In this document: piece by piece, positions 13,098-24,252 of the stretch
Position numbering within the stretch: the first letter of the stretch is position 1
Layout of the letters: every line of letters starts with the position of its first letter
Assembly (NCBI GenBank): GCA_020746875.1
Contig: JAGTJL010000004.1
Span: 1,054,001 to 1,118,000 of the forward strand
From: Rhexocercosporidium sp. MPI-PUGE-AT-0058
Lineage: Eukaryota; Ascomycota; Leotiomycetes; Helotiales
DNA: 64,000 nt
Direction of reading: 5' to 3'
Position numbers and translations under genes: made by a program
The notes under the pieces: generated by a model
The model's database searches: none
What the model saw: only the letters and a program-made list of their open reading frames with translations
Told to the model about the DNA's origin: nothing

Positions 13098-13591
13098 TCA
13101 AATCATCTTTCCTGCAACAGTACTCCTCCCAGTAGCCATACGAGAATCAAGGTCATCATCGTCTGCGTCTCCAAGAGGTTCCTCTAAAGCTTTCACGTTC
13201 GACTTCGTGATCTTGTCATCATTCTGATCAAGCAGTTTCCGGGCTTCCTCTATTTGTGTTTTCTTGTTAAACGTCTCATTAATCTTGCCAAGATACTCCG
13301 GATTCTTGCGACAAGCGAACTTAATGTCGTCGGGCTTGATTTTTTGGCGTCCTGATAGTTGAGCGGAGCGGTGGGCTTCGAAGCAGAGCTCGGTGATGAA
13401 GTCTGTAAGAAGTTCGTCGAGGACGCGCTTGGTTGTTTCGAGGGAATTGGGGGTGTCTCCGTGGGCGAAGAGGAAGTGTTGGACTGTGCATGTTGAGAAA
13501 GGTTCTCCAAGGTGGGAGGTGAAGACTTACGATCTTGGTCAGCAAAGTTTTGCTGGCCTCTGTTCTTTCCAACGCGCGCTCTGGGCTCCAT
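13098..13591 (-). CDS. TAF13: TAF13, TFIID histone-fold subunit
   Basis: Exons 13591-13531 and 13483-13098 encode 148 aa. The 47-nt intron has a GTAAGT donor, a CTCAAC branch point and a CACAG acceptor. The N-terminus MEPRARVGKN followed by GQQNF is the usual fungal TAF13 start. After splicing the frame reads the histone fold: QHFLFAHGDTPN (alpha 1), RVLDELLTDFITELC (alpha 2), SGRQKIKPDDIKFACRKNPE (loop and alpha 3), then a basic/acidic helical tail. TAF13 pairs with TAF11 inside TFIID and contacts TBP at core promoters. The usual length is 120-170 aa. Splicing is required to see the gene, because the unspliced frame runs into Ser-rich nonsense. Identification is strong. Confidence 0.93.
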
Positions 13592-14387
13592 GGTGGTAGG
13601 TATTGTTCGCGATGGTGGTAATCTCTATAGTACTCGTCTGGTACGGGGATCGACACAAATCGCGAACCGTTCTTGTGGGTTGCGAGCTTGAGAACCTTCC
13701 GGATCGACTCTGCGAGAAGCTTGGCTTGATGGGGGGTCGCGGGAGTCTTTGGCTATAGTCGGGAATTGGGATAGTACGACGGGGACCCTTTGAGTTCTTG
13801 ACTTCTTCCTTGTCCCAATCAATTGCTATAACCTCAATCTTGACTTCCGCGCCGGTTCTGGAGGGATTCGTGGGGAGGGTACCGCCGGTGGAGTTCTTAC
13901 TGATGATAGGGGCAGAGGCGTTGGCTTCGGTGGAAGAGGACTGGTCGTTCTTGTCGGAGGTGGGCACTTTGTTGATGACTTGGATTGGTGTCTTGTAGGT
14001 AGACTCGTTGACTTCGACTTGAGCCAAGTCGTCCTTGTTGATACCAGTAGATGTGTCAGTGCTGGCAGAAGCAGGCTTGGTGACAGTGGTGGAAGCAGAT
14101 GTGACAGTCTTGCTAGAGACAGCCTCCTTGAGGTGGACTGGTGAAGTATTGTCGTTGAAGGAGGTATCGTCTTTGTTGGCTTCGGTGGTCGCGTTGGTTT
14201 TAGACTCCTCGCTGATGCTGGCCTCGCTCTGACCGTTTCTGAGGGCAGTCCTAAGCTCAACAGCCGCAGCAGATTTTCTTGGTTCGTTGTTGTGTTCTTC
14301 TGCTTCTTCCTGCACGTAATGGTAAACGGACTTTGAGGCTGCGAATGAGACCAGGGTCTTCCGCTTGGAAGAACGCTCGAGCACCAT
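13321..14387 (-). CDS. hypothetical disordered protein overlapping the 5' end of TAF13
   Basis: A long frame starts at the ATG at 14387 (an alternative in-frame ATG lies at 14495). About 195 codons are Ser/Thr/Asn/Lys-rich and disordered, ending near AIDWDKEE. Read straight on, it stops at 13539. A possible 50-nt intron (13753-13802, donor GTCAAG, acceptor TATAG) would instead join it in phase 0 to a much more protein-like frame: helix AKLLAESIRKVLKLATHKNG, then SRFVSIPVPDEYYRDYHHRE and YLPPWSPERALERTEA. That frame overlaps TAF13 exon 1 in another register and stops at 13321, or at 13250 if the TAF13 intron is also removed. No family was recognised. A coding region is likely; its 3' end is uncertain. 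Confidence 0.5.
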
Positions 14388-14533
14388 GGTGGCTCGAGCG
14401 CCCTGTGCCAGCGTAGTTTCCCCGAGTACCCGATCGCGCCCAATCAACACATCCCTATCACCATCAAGAAAGACAGGAAGTGGTCTTAAACACATCGCAC
14501 GACACTGTTGCTGAACGAACACAACACAACGCA
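14388..14533. promoter_or_regulatory. short divergent intergenic region
   Basis: Only 146 bp separate the minus-strand ATG at 14387 from the KSH1 ATG at 14534, so the two genes probably share a bidirectional promoter. No TATA box is evident. Confidence 0.5.
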
Positions 14534-14946
14534 AAGATGGTATGTAAAGAACGCGATTCTTTATTTGAAAGCTTGGACCATCACCTGCAACTTCACTTTT
14601 ACTAGTGCACGCGCTAATCTTTTCAGACGGCTCTCTTCAACTTCCAGTCGGCACTCCTCGTGCTGCTCCTGTTTATCTGTACGGCCGCCTATTGCCACCA
14701 GCTCTTCCCAGCCTTTATGGATAGGAAGAAGGACTCGTATGTGCACAGCTATGTTCCTGCGCTGGAGAGGTGGAAGCTAATACTTGTCAGGCCGGTTGTG
14801 GGGGTTGCCTGGAAATGCGCGAGGATTGGGGAACGACTAAGTCCATACATCAGCGTATGCTGTATGATCTTTGCAGTAAGGATATCTCGGGTCGCAAGAG
14901 GAGTTTATACTGATCAGTACAGGTCCGTTTGTTCATTGGCGCATAA
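14534..14946 (+). CDS. KSH1: KISH/TMEM167 secretory-pathway protein
   Basis: Four exons, 14534-14536, 14627-14736, 14791-14875 and 14923-14946, encode 73 aa, the normal family length (about 72). The first coding exon is only the ATG, followed at once by GTATGT. The second opens MTALFNFQSALLVLLLFICT, the N-terminal transmembrane segment. PAFMDRKKDS precedes the next intron; WKCARIGERLSPYISVCCM is the conserved second half with the second membrane segment, and the protein ends RLFIGA. KISH proteins are small Golgi membrane proteins needed for early secretion and are essential in yeast. All introns have GTATGT or GTAAGG donors and CAG acceptors, and the frame closes exactly. The gene is easily missed by ORF calling. 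Confidence 0.95.
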
Positions 14947-15160
14947 GGGATAGTGGGACGGTCGAGCTGGCGTTTCGGGACAAGGAGGGAGCAAAGGCAT
15001 ACGAGACCACGGCAGTGGCTTGTTCAGGAGCACAAATGTTACTATATTAGAAAGCAAGTTCAGAGCTACGGAACTACCAGTATACCATACAATACGAAGC
15101 TTCAAGCTTCGGTTTCCATCCTCCAAACGCCATCGCTATGCCAAACAGCAAACCGCCCCA

Positions 15161-16018
15161 TCATTCATGAAGACTTGTCCTCGCACTATCAGTCTCTCCC
15201 CATATGTCCCTGCTTTCCTGCTCTACTGCTTTCATGGCATTGGCCACTTCTTCCAGCTTCGCAACCACATCCAACACGCCCTCGTTGACCCTTTGGAAAT
15301 ACCGATCGTTGGCTTCCCTCCTCTTCCTCGCCAGCAAAATGTCCGCTTCTGTGTCCTCTTCCATCTTACTTCCCATCGAATGCGCCGCACCTACTGCAAT
15401 ACCACTGCTGCCCGGTCTACCACTCGCACTAGGAACAGTACTCCCTAGGGTGTCTAATGCACTTCTACCTTCACTCCCAAGTGCCAAACCCTTACCCCCA
15501 ACTGACTTACTGCCTTTGTCCGTGCTCTCGATAGCCTCATCAGCTTCACTCCTAGCCCAAGCTTGTGCCAGTTCTATCTGCGCAGCTCGTAGCCCCTCTA
15601 AAGCCTTGCTATGCTCAGCTCCGAACACATGTGTGCCACTGACGGTATTCAGCTCTACCTCTTCCAGGGTAGTTTGCATTTCGGCCCAAAGCGCATCTGT
15701 TCTGTCTGCCTGCTTCTTGCCTTCTGATATCTGCTCCTGGTGTGGAAGTGCGGGACGAGGCAATGCTGACACAGAGGCACCATCTGCAGGGCCATCGAGA
15801 TTCGTCCTTCCAGGTAAACGTTGGGAACGCTGGCGAATGAGGGGTGCTCGAGAGGGGTTCAGTGAGGAGGGGTTGGGAGGTTGAACTGCAGTGACCCCAG
15901 GAAGAGAGACGTGAGATGCATTTTGAGAGGGAGGCCCAAGAAATAGTGCTGGTGGAGGTTCACGCAATTGCTTGGCCTTTGTTTTTGGTGATTGTGACAT
16001 AATTACACCGCAGACCAT
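15161..16018 (-). CDS. conserved-looking fungal protein with C-terminal coiled coil, unknown function
   Basis: A single exon of 285 aa from the ATG at 16018; a second in-frame ATG at 16000 (MSQSPKTKAK) is equally possible. The first ~100 residues are Pro/Ser-rich and disordered. A short helical stretch around residues 105-160 (DALWAEMQTTLEEVEL, then GLRAAQIELAQAWARSEADE) is followed by a Gly/Ser linker. A strong charged helix at ~225-275 contains ILLARKRREANDRYFQRVNE and VVAKLEEVANAMKAVEQES. This resembles a group of short fungal proteins of unknown function with two helical blocks; a subunit of a small coiled-coil complex is plausible but not shown. It lies tail-to-tail with KSH1 and divergent from RPS23. 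Confidence 0.75.
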   Translation of the reverse strand: MVCGVIMSQSPKTKAKQLREPPPALFLGPPSQNASHVSLPGVTAVQPPNPSSLNPSRAPLIRQRSQRLPGRTNLDGPADGASVSALPRPALPHQEQISEGKKQADRTDALWAEMQTTLEEVELNTVSGTHVFGAEHSKALEGLRAAQIELAQAWARSEADEAIESTDKGSKSVGGKGLALGSEGRSALDTLGSTVPSASGRPGSSGIAVGAAHSMGSKMEEDTEADILLARKRREANDRYFQRVNEGVLDVVAKLEEVANAMKAVEQESRDIWGETDSARTSLHE

Positions 16019-16288
16019 ACAGGTAGATTTGAAGTCAAGCTCCTGATCCAGGTATGGCTATCGGGAAAGCTCAGCCGGGGAAATAGAAAATCCGCGTTCC
16101 GATCAACTAGGCTTTCGCTTAAGATTTCGCACACCACTTTGTCAAAAATCTATCCAAATCGACCGACGACAACCAACAATTCAACTACTAACCTCCCATC
16201 ATCGCAATAAACCGGTACGGCCTCGCCATCCACTCATCTCACCTCTGCCGGTCTCTGGTCTTTAATTCTAACATCTGCAATAGCAATC
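16019..16288. promoter_or_regulatory. shared divergent promoter, coiled-coil gene / RPS23
   Basis: These 270 bp separate the two divergent start codons and must contain both promoters. A pyrimidine-rich tract just upstream of the RPS23 ATG fits a ribosomal protein leader. No specific element was identified. Confidence 0.5.
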
Positions 16289-16859
16289 ATGGGTAAAGGA
16301 AAGCCTCGTGGTCTCAACGCCGCCCGCAAGCTCCACAACCACCGACGTGAGCAGAAGTGGGCAGATCTCTCATACAAGAAGCGTGCTCTCGGAACTGCAT
16401 TCAAGTCCTCGCCATTCGGAGGATCCTCCCACGCCAAGGGCATAGTTCTCGAGAAGGTTGGTGTTGAGGCCAAACAACCCAACTCCGCCATCCGAAAGTG
16501 TGTCAGAGTCCAATTGATCAAGAACGGAAAGAAGGTCACTGCATTCGGTATGTTTTGGACTACTCCTACGAATTTCTGGAAGGGAAGGGCTGGTTGAGAT
16601 ACACGGGATGGATAAGAGGGAAAACCCTGCGGAAAGGTGAAAGGATGGAAAATCGAATAGATGGCTGATTCGAATTCTAGTACCCAATGATGGTTGTCTC
16701 AACTTTGTCGACGAGAACGATGAGGTCCTTCTCGCTGGTTTCGGTCGTAAGGGAAAGGCGAAGGGTGATATTCCCGGTGTTCGATTCAAGGTCGTGAAGG
16801 TCTCGGGTGTTGGTCTGTCTGCGCTGTGGAAGGAGAAGAAGGAGAAGCCCCGCTCGTAG
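16289..16859 (+). CDS. RPS23: 40S ribosomal protein S23 (uS12)
   Basis: Exons 16289-16547 and 16681-16859 encode 145 aa, exactly the eukaryotic length. The 133-nt intron (GTATGT donor, TTCTAG acceptor) splits the Val codon after KKVTAF. The protein starts [20 protein letters not shown] and carries the decoding-centre loop [20 protein letters not shown]. Pro64 in that loop is the residue hydroxylated in yeast and animal S23. It ends with the basic tail EKKEKPRS. uS12 sits at the A-site decoding centre of the small subunit and controls translational accuracy. Identification is certain. Confidence 0.98.
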
Positions 16860-17635
16860 AGGAGCATGTTCTTTCGGATTAGGGTTTTGCGCGCAATACG
16901 GGACAACATTTGGGAATGGGGGTGTTACTCTTTTGCAGGTTGCGAATGCATGGCTCGTCAAATGTCTGATACGGATGCGATGGGCAAGCATATGAGAGAC
17001 GATGAATAGAATCATCAATCAATCACCTTCCACCATCTCGAATACCAAAGTTGTTTCGACATGATGTGCTGGAAACATGTGATGTTGAAAGTGGGCGTCG
17101 GCAAGACTTCCGAGTCCCTCTCATTCAGGCAGGTCTGTCCACAATTCCACAATGCTATATGTCCTCAGAATTGCTTGCTTTGACTACCTCGGGGATTCAG
17201 AAGCCCGGATTCCTTTCTTTTTCCAAGGTCGGGCGATCCTTTGGAAGCCACCATATCTTGGCGCTGCATAGAACATGTCACCTCATTAGCCACCAGTCAA
17301 TTTTTCTACCCCTCCATGCATGCAGACGAGTGTCTCGCAACGAAGGCACTCAGTACATGCGTATCCACTTAAAATAGAGTACGGACAATCTTTTCAAATC
17401 CCGAATCTTGCCTGTTTTGCGTTGCTTCATAGTCACACTTTCCATAAATTTCTAGACCTCGTTGCGATCAGAACTGAAAGTCAATTGTCTTCGCATTTCT
17501 CATTATGAATAGTATTACAGATTTTCCCACCCAAGCCGTATGTACTGAAAGTTTCCAGAGCGAATGACATGAAAAGAAGCACTTCCACATTGAGAGAACA
17601 CCCTCCACAAGAAACAACCCCACTTATCTGTATCA
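16860..17635. other. intergenic between convergent RPS23 and PNGase-A genes
   Basis: This holds the 3' UTRs of two convergent genes. No supportable reading frame was seen. Confidence 0.6.
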
Positions 17636-20011
17636 TCATGCGCCACCACCTTGCACAAGCAACTTCTTAGGCGCTCCAAAACCCCTCCCGATAGCAGCCT
17701 TGGGACTCACAGTACCCATGACCAGCTGAGCGTTTCCTGTAATCTTCACAGGCACGTCGTAGCTGCGTACCTCGGTACCAACCAGGCTCTCAAAGTCCCT
17801 CACGATTGTGGAATTCACCGCCTCCACGTTTCTGTAGTAGAGCTCCTTATCGACAGCACCTCCACCTAAGCCTACGCCCTTGAAACTAAACTCCTGGCTC
17901 GTGCTTCCGAATCCACTGCTTACGCCGACGGACGGGGCTGCGAAATAGTACGCCGTGCCGTTCTGTCTCGTGTTGAGGGAAGTTCCTGAGAATCCGATTA
18001 CGAGCTCTGATGTGCGAGGTAGCTGGGCAAAAGTCTGAATTCCGGTTGGGAAAATGGGCTTGCCATGGATTGCAAGATCTAAACCCAGCATAATTTCTGC
18101 CTCTATAGTGAAGTTGCCGCTAGGTTGTACAAAGTAACTGCTGTTGGCGTATAGCGGATACACGTAGGAGGATTGGTAGAATGTGCCTCCTGTCGATTGA
18201 TCCATCCCCTTTGTTGTGTGATTGTTCTGTTGTACAGCTCCAAATGCAATGAACTTGCCGTAATTTGTTACGGAAAGTGATTGTGTCCATGTTGAGAGGA
18301 ATGTCTTGTTTTGAGTGGTGACGAGAGATGATATTGAGATAGTTCGTTTGACGTCAGTGGTGTAGACTAAAGTCTCGTTTGCGCCGGTAGAGTTCTGTGT
18401 GAGGGATTGTGAAACGCTGATAACTGGGGACGGAAGATGCATGGTTGGGGGGTTGCCAGTGGTCACAGAGCTCGAATTGTCGTCCAGCCAAACAAAAATC
18501 TTTCCCGTCACAAGCCAGCTGCTTCCAACAGACTCCGTCAACAAGCCACCGCTCTTGCCATTGTCAACAATGCCAACGACCCGAATCTCAAAGGTATGTT
18601 CTGCCCCATCTGAGAGCATGGGCAGCCAAGGTGTGATATCGATCTCGTGTTCCCTCAGGTCAAAGGCATCTATTCCTACGATGGGCCTCCATAAGCCTAA
18701 ATGACGAATTAGTATGTTTACTTTTTGCCGAACATATCAAGCGGCTGCGAACACATGTAGCATGGGAGAGGCACCCTATCAATGAATGGAATTACATACC
18801 AGGAACAACCCCTCCTGTAAAGATGACAGGAAAGGGCCAATGTACACCTGCGAGTTGGCCATCTATCAAGACTTGGACTTCGCGAAACGGAGAATACCCA
18901 TAAAGTGTACCGGCTACCGGCATAAAAGTATTGATGTCTGACTGCAACACATTGCTCCACCAGAACTCCTCTGTCGCTTGTCCGCATGCTGAGACCGAGA
19001 ATACTGCTCGATTGGCATTCCTTGGGAATCGGATGGTGTTGGTTGCGTTTTCAGCGGGCAGAGTGAAGACGCTCGAAGCATTGGCAGCGCCTTTCCTTGC
19101 CGAAACTGGAATGATAACTGAAGCTGGCTCAACAACATCCTCGCTGGAGGAGAACGTCGCCGAAAGTGTTGTGTTGAACGCACCCGTATAAGTGTCGTCT
19201 ATCAGATTTCCTAGGTCAAAGATGATGGTCTGAGGCGAGTTCCAGAAGTAGAGGTATTCCGACATATCCTTTATATATTCCCAGCGGATGCCATTTACCG
19301 TTGGCTCTGCGGTGGACGTCCGCCAGACCTCGGTATCCCCAAAGTACATTAAAGCAAGTCTGTCGAACTGACGTCCTTTTGAAGTGACCGTGAAGTTCAT
19401 AGTGATGCGGTTGAACTTGCACTTAGGCGGCGTATAGTAACCTGTCTTATTAGAATTCTCCGGCACTATTTGATGGGACTGCACTTACCAACAAAAGGTT
19501 TGCCATAACTGAAGCCGAAGGAATGCTCCATAAGCAAGGTTTCGCAGCTTGTGGTAACTGGTGCTTTGTCGATTGGGCCGACACTCTCCAACCCATCTTC
19601 AAGAACAGTTTCGTCTAAGATTCCATAAGGAGTGAAAATAGGTTGGTACACCTGGAATACCTGGAGGACGCCCGCGGTTGGCGCTGGTGCTGATGTTGAA
19701 GGAGCAGCATCTTTGACGAGATCGAAGGTTGGTGAAGATGCGACAATCTGCCAGTTAGTAGCAGGCACACATTCGGCGAATATCCAGATCAGGATTGCGC
19801 AAGACGCCGAGAGAGCCAGAGCAAAAGCTTTGAAAGAGTGCACAGGATAGAGTATCCCCTTGGATGTCTCCTTCTGCACCAAGGGGGGTTTCTTTGCTGT
19901 AGTTGGTCCACCGAAGGCTGCAGCTGCAGTACTCGTACCCTCGGGGATTACGGCCTTGTCGAAACGGGTGGCGTGAGAGGGGCAGCTCTTGTTCCTTATA
20001 CCTGAAAACAT
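17636..20011 (-). CDS. peptide-N4-asparagine amidase A (PNGase A)-like protein, type II membrane
   Basis: Exons 20011-19489, 19441-18800 and 18696-17636 encode 741 aa. Introns are 47 nt (GTAAGT/GACAG) and 103 nt (GTATGT, ACTAAT branch point, TTTAG). The start is the ATG of MFSGIRNK; upstream in-frame codons are not ATG. A hydrophobic segment at ~58-79 is a signal anchor. The PNGase A family follows: CETLLMEHSFGFSYGKPFVG at ~160-175, CKFNRITMNFTVTSKGRQFD and LALMYFGDTEVWRTSTAEPT; then a junction-crossing GLWRPIVGIDAFDLREHEID and ITPWLPML, and a beta-rich, heavily N-glycosylated C-terminal half. Family members remove N-glycans from glycopeptides. The catalytic residues were not assigned, so activity is inferred. 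It probably acts in the secretory lumen or at the cell surface. Confidence 0.88.
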
Positions 20012-20100
20012 TGCGAAATATTTCCAGATCAGGAGGGAGTTCCACAAAGAGATGGGCTTGGCGAGGAATACGTGTTTGCGATGGCTTTGGTTGAGACTTC

Positions 20101-20505
20101 TTATGCTCCGTTGGTGAGCTCCAAGTGATCCCAGTATCGCCTTCTTGCTGCCGCGGCAAGTTGGTGTCCAGCGAAACGACCTTGGAAGTAGTTGAAGACC
20201 GCGAATTCGTCTCTTGTCATCACATACGAAGCTGGCTGAGCTTCAATCTTTCTCCAAATTTCCGTCAGCGCAGTCTCAAGGATGTATACAACAGTTTGAT
20301 CTTGTGCTCCCTCTGGCGTGTCTCTTGCAGCCTCAAGAGCCTGTGCAACTGTCGTTATTGCCTGATATCTGGTAGACCCATCATTACTAGCAGTGTTACT
20401 CATTGGTGAGGAAGCTGTAGTACTGTAGGGGATGCTGATAGTGTCGATGGCGGCAAATTGAAAAGGAAACGAGATAGGAAGGTCTGTACTGTCTTTGAGA
20501 TGCAT
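20101..20505 (-). CDS. small conserved-looking protein just upstream of the PNGase-A gene
   Basis: An uninterrupted frame of 134 aa starts from the ATG at 20505, or 100 aa from the ATG at 20403 (MSNTASNDGSTRYQAITTVA), which better fits the protein-like part. The body is helical: AQALEAARDTPEGAQDQTVV, YILETALTEIWRKIEAQPAS, then MTRDEFAVFNYFQGRFAGHQ and AAAARRRYWDHLEL. It has no signal peptide or cysteine motif. The stop lies 89 bp upstream of the PNGase-A start on the same strand, so it could be an independent small gene or an upstream ORF on that transcript. The composition argues for a real protein; I do not recognise a family with certainty. Confidence 0.6.
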   Translation of the reverse strand: MHLKDSTDLPISFPFQFAAIDTISIPYSTTASSPMSNTASNDGSTRYQAITTVAQALEAARDTPEGAQDQTVVYILETALTEIWRKIEAQPASYVMTRDEFAVFNYFQGRFAGHQLAAAARRRYWDHLELTNGA

Positions 20506-23500
20506 GGTGGGGGAGTAGGAGCTTGTTTATGAGACGAGCAGATGTATAAGTGATGCAAGTATATATAAGCAAGCAAATTGCAGAGGGAGGGACCTTTATG
20601 GAGATGGACAGAATGTATCGATCGTATCAGATGCTGTGCGAGCTTGAAATACGGCTGCAGGAGACGAGACTGGGCGAGTTGTATTGGGCAGGCACACATT
20701 TTATTTGTTCTTTTATTTTTGCAAAGCAGCGGGTAGAACACCCTTGGGAGGACACACGGACAAGGGCATAGAAAATGACAACTCACAATAAGCGTTATGC
20801 ACCCAGCTCAGAACTGGTAATTAACAAGAGCGTGCTACTTTCTTTGGAGCCACAACCCGGTATGGAACGATAGGAGGATAGGTCCGTTCGGCGGGAAGAG
20901 GAGGAAGTGGCTTGACTGAGGTCGGGAATAGCGTGTAAGTACGGTGCAAGTGGAAAACGCTCGGGCAGTGGAGTGGTGGAGCAGAGGAACAGACGCGGGC
21001 TATGGCCAGGGTTGAGAAAGTGTAACCGGCCAAACGATCTGTGGGGGGCAGCTATCTGGAGTGGATTACAGTACAGTATGGAGGAAGAGCTGATGAGTCT
21101 GGGTCTGGGTGGTTGCTTGTGGATAATGAGGTGATCCCAGGAATGTCTCGGCTAGGCGATAACCTGGAAGGGAGGGCCCGGCAAATCCAAGACGCAATTG
21201 AAAAAAGAAACCAGCGAGAGTCAAGGAGAGAGGCTCCAGGAACAATACAGCAATGCAGCAATGCAGCTGATGAGAGCGAGGCCTTCGATCTCGATGCCGA
21301 TGGCCGTCTGTAGTGTCAAGAAGACGGCTGGGCATCACAAAACCTCACGGCACAGTAGCGAGGGGCGATAATTCAGGGGCCAGGAGCGCAGGGAGCGGAT
21401 CCGGACGTCAGTCCGCACCCCTCATCCGCCAATTCTCCTCGGTGCTCTGTGCAACAACTAGGCAGGTATCACCAGGTCTAGGGACATTTCCTGGGCTTGT
21501 TCCTAGTTCGTCTGCTCTGTTGAGGCGAAGGAGCACAGTACGATTACAGTACCACAGTACGAAGCTATTTAGCAGGCACCAGGGAGGGAGGAAGACGGGG
21601 ATCCCTTTCCTCTCCATGTTCTCCTAGCTCTCCGAGTAATGTGTCAACCGTACAGGACTTGGGGCTGACTGGCTACAATAAGCTAATTGGGCTAGTTTGG
21701 ATCAGCAAGTGACAAGCGCTAGGTGGGTGAAAGGACAAGCCTGCTACTGTAGCTGATATGTGGCGAATAGAAGGCAGTATTATTGATATACGACCCAGCT
21801 CCTTCACTTGGACAACACTAAGAGGTAAGGAAGTCGCAACTCGCAACTCTTGCAGAACCCAGGTCGGGCTATCCTCGTCGCCTGAATACAATTTCATCCC
21901 AGGCTGTAGTCGGATGGACTTCCGATTCGTCAGGCACAGCTATTTAGCCTCCGTACCTCCTATATCTCATACTCATGCCCTTTGTGTTCGTCGTTCGTTT
22001 CCAAGTTCAGAGCAGCCGAGCGAGTCTTGAAAGCAAGTGCTGGTGCATTACTACAATCTCGTTCCCTCAGCCACTCTTGAAGTCTCGGCCCTTTCGTTGC
22101 AAACTCAAAGTTGGGACGGATCTCCACTCTGCTGATCCACTGATGTCCAGCTGTCGTCCCTGCCTTGCAGTGCATGCTTTCCGCACTTCATGCAGACGAT
22201 ATATTAGACTTTCTCGAGCATGGAGGCTCAAAATTCTGACAGCGGTATCAGCGTACCATCGTACCAGCCACAGAGACGACCGTCCTAATTCATCACTGCC
22301 AAAAAAAAAAAAAGGCGTCCACTACTAAGTCAAACAGCAAGTGCTTATCCGGTACAATTTCATGCCATGCCCTTTCTCCCTTTCCGTGTCATTCTTTACG
22401 AATTTCCCCATTATTCGAGCTGAAGAGCCCTCCACCAGGCTACATCCCAACACGCCAGACACCTTTGTATCGGTCCCGTAACTCCCTATAGTGTGCGCCA
22501 AGATTCCGCTCCCTCCACTCCAGGAAGGTTCAGTAGCGTGCCGAGATAGAGGGGCTTGAGCTCGATATGTCTAGACTCCATAATTATTATCCTGTAAATA
22601 TAGTTGTAGTTATAGCTATACGCGTTCACTTACGATTCAAGTTCTCTTGAGACAAGAGAAATTTGCTGATCTTTGGCTCTGAGAAGAATTAATATCAAAG
22701 CCGGCTCTTCAACAAGCTACCAGTGTTTCCCCTCCTGACTTTCAAGAAGGATGGAAGCCGAGATCTGCTCCAACGCCACGATCTCCGCTTGAGCTCCCTG
22801 CACCCCCTCAACACCCACTATTCGTCATAAGTACTTTCACGAACCTCTTGAGCATCGTAGCAGAATCCGTTTCCACTGCTCCGTGCACTACTCCATGCTC
22901 ACAATAATTTTAACTTTTCCACTCTCCGAAACACAGTTCCACAAAATTGATCGTCTTGTGGTCCGCGACCCGAAAGGAGTAGTTGTTTCGCCCTTTTACA
23001 AGTTGAGTTGCATCGGCGGTTGTGGCTCCTTCAAGGATTTCCATGATTGCCTCTCATGCAATTCTCCGACTCCGAGCCCTGCATGTGCACGGCCTTCTCA
23101 GGTTTGCGATGCGCCACAGCTATTCTCAAAATTGACCTATCTCCGGTCCCAAGAAGCTCCAGGACAAATCAATTTGTTTGAGGACGACGACTGTTGCAGG
23201 CCGAGGCACCCCCAAGCTTCTGGAAACTGTGTCTCACACCATCGGCAAAGAAGAGATCATGGGGGTGGACGAGAAACATCACTGCCGTAAGAGATATCGA
23301 AAAGTCGTAAGTCCATGGCGGATCGGAAATTTCGAGTCTTATTCATATCATGCGAATATTGATGTGCCGTGCTGTGCCTCTCTTCAGGAATGGGTAGCTA
23401 CATGGAGAGGCGATGCTGTTGAGACATAGAAATCCTGGTCTTCTGAATTCAGCTCGGATCGATCAACGGCATGGTTTCTTTTGCACTCGTCCCAAAGACT

Positions 23501-24252
23501 GGGGAAGAAAGAATCGTGGCTGTCCATCCCAGCTTTTCCGCACCAAGTACTCGAGTAAATCGTGAGCAAGAAGCCTTAAGAAGCTGCTTTCCAATCAGCA
23601 TTTACAGGGGTATCGGCCGAGACATCCGACTAGAGACCGAATCACTGGGACCCAAGAATGAATCGATTCAGAAGATCCACGCCAAACGTCCGAACTACCA
23701 TGTTGCTGACTCGAACCTCCACACATGCTGCAGAAATACGCCGATCGTACCGTCACATTTGTCGCCCTATTACCGCCGAGAGCCACGCCGCACAATCAAT
23801 ATAATGATGAAGCCTTCGTCTCAAGGATTGACCAGAGGAGCTGCGATCGTCGTCATCGTCCTCGTCTTCCTCGTCTATATGGTTTAGGTAAAGCTTAGCG
23901 AGCGCTTCAATTGAGTTTGATATTCTATCGCAAGCTTACAGTTGTCTTTGGGTCAAATTAAAAGCAATGAGGCGTAGGGCTAGGGTCTATTCTAAGACCA
24001 CGGGTAATCGATAAAACCATCCAGTGATTTTGAGTAGAACCCAAAACAAGCATAAACCCTGTTGTCGGAGATATGTACATGTCCGAATTGGGCTCTTTTA
24101 GCGTCGCGACTCACAATTTAAGGTTTTCTCTCAGACGACTCCTCATTATTAGCCGATGTTTTCACTATGCAGTGTGAAGCGAAAGAGGCAAAGCAAAAGT
24201 CGGGATCAAGCGCCAAGTCTCACCTCCGAGATTTTCACTTTTTCTTCTTTTG
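20506..24252. other. gene-poor stretch
   Basis: The left edge should hold the promoter of the small ORF at 20505. Further right are only short frames. One, 23471-23884 (plus, 138 codons from ATG), ends in a hydrophobic segment, RGAAIVVIVLVFLVYMV, but the rest is not protein-like. A run of 12 A sits near 22300-22312. No exon chain, transposon or RNA gene was supported. Confidence 0.4.
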
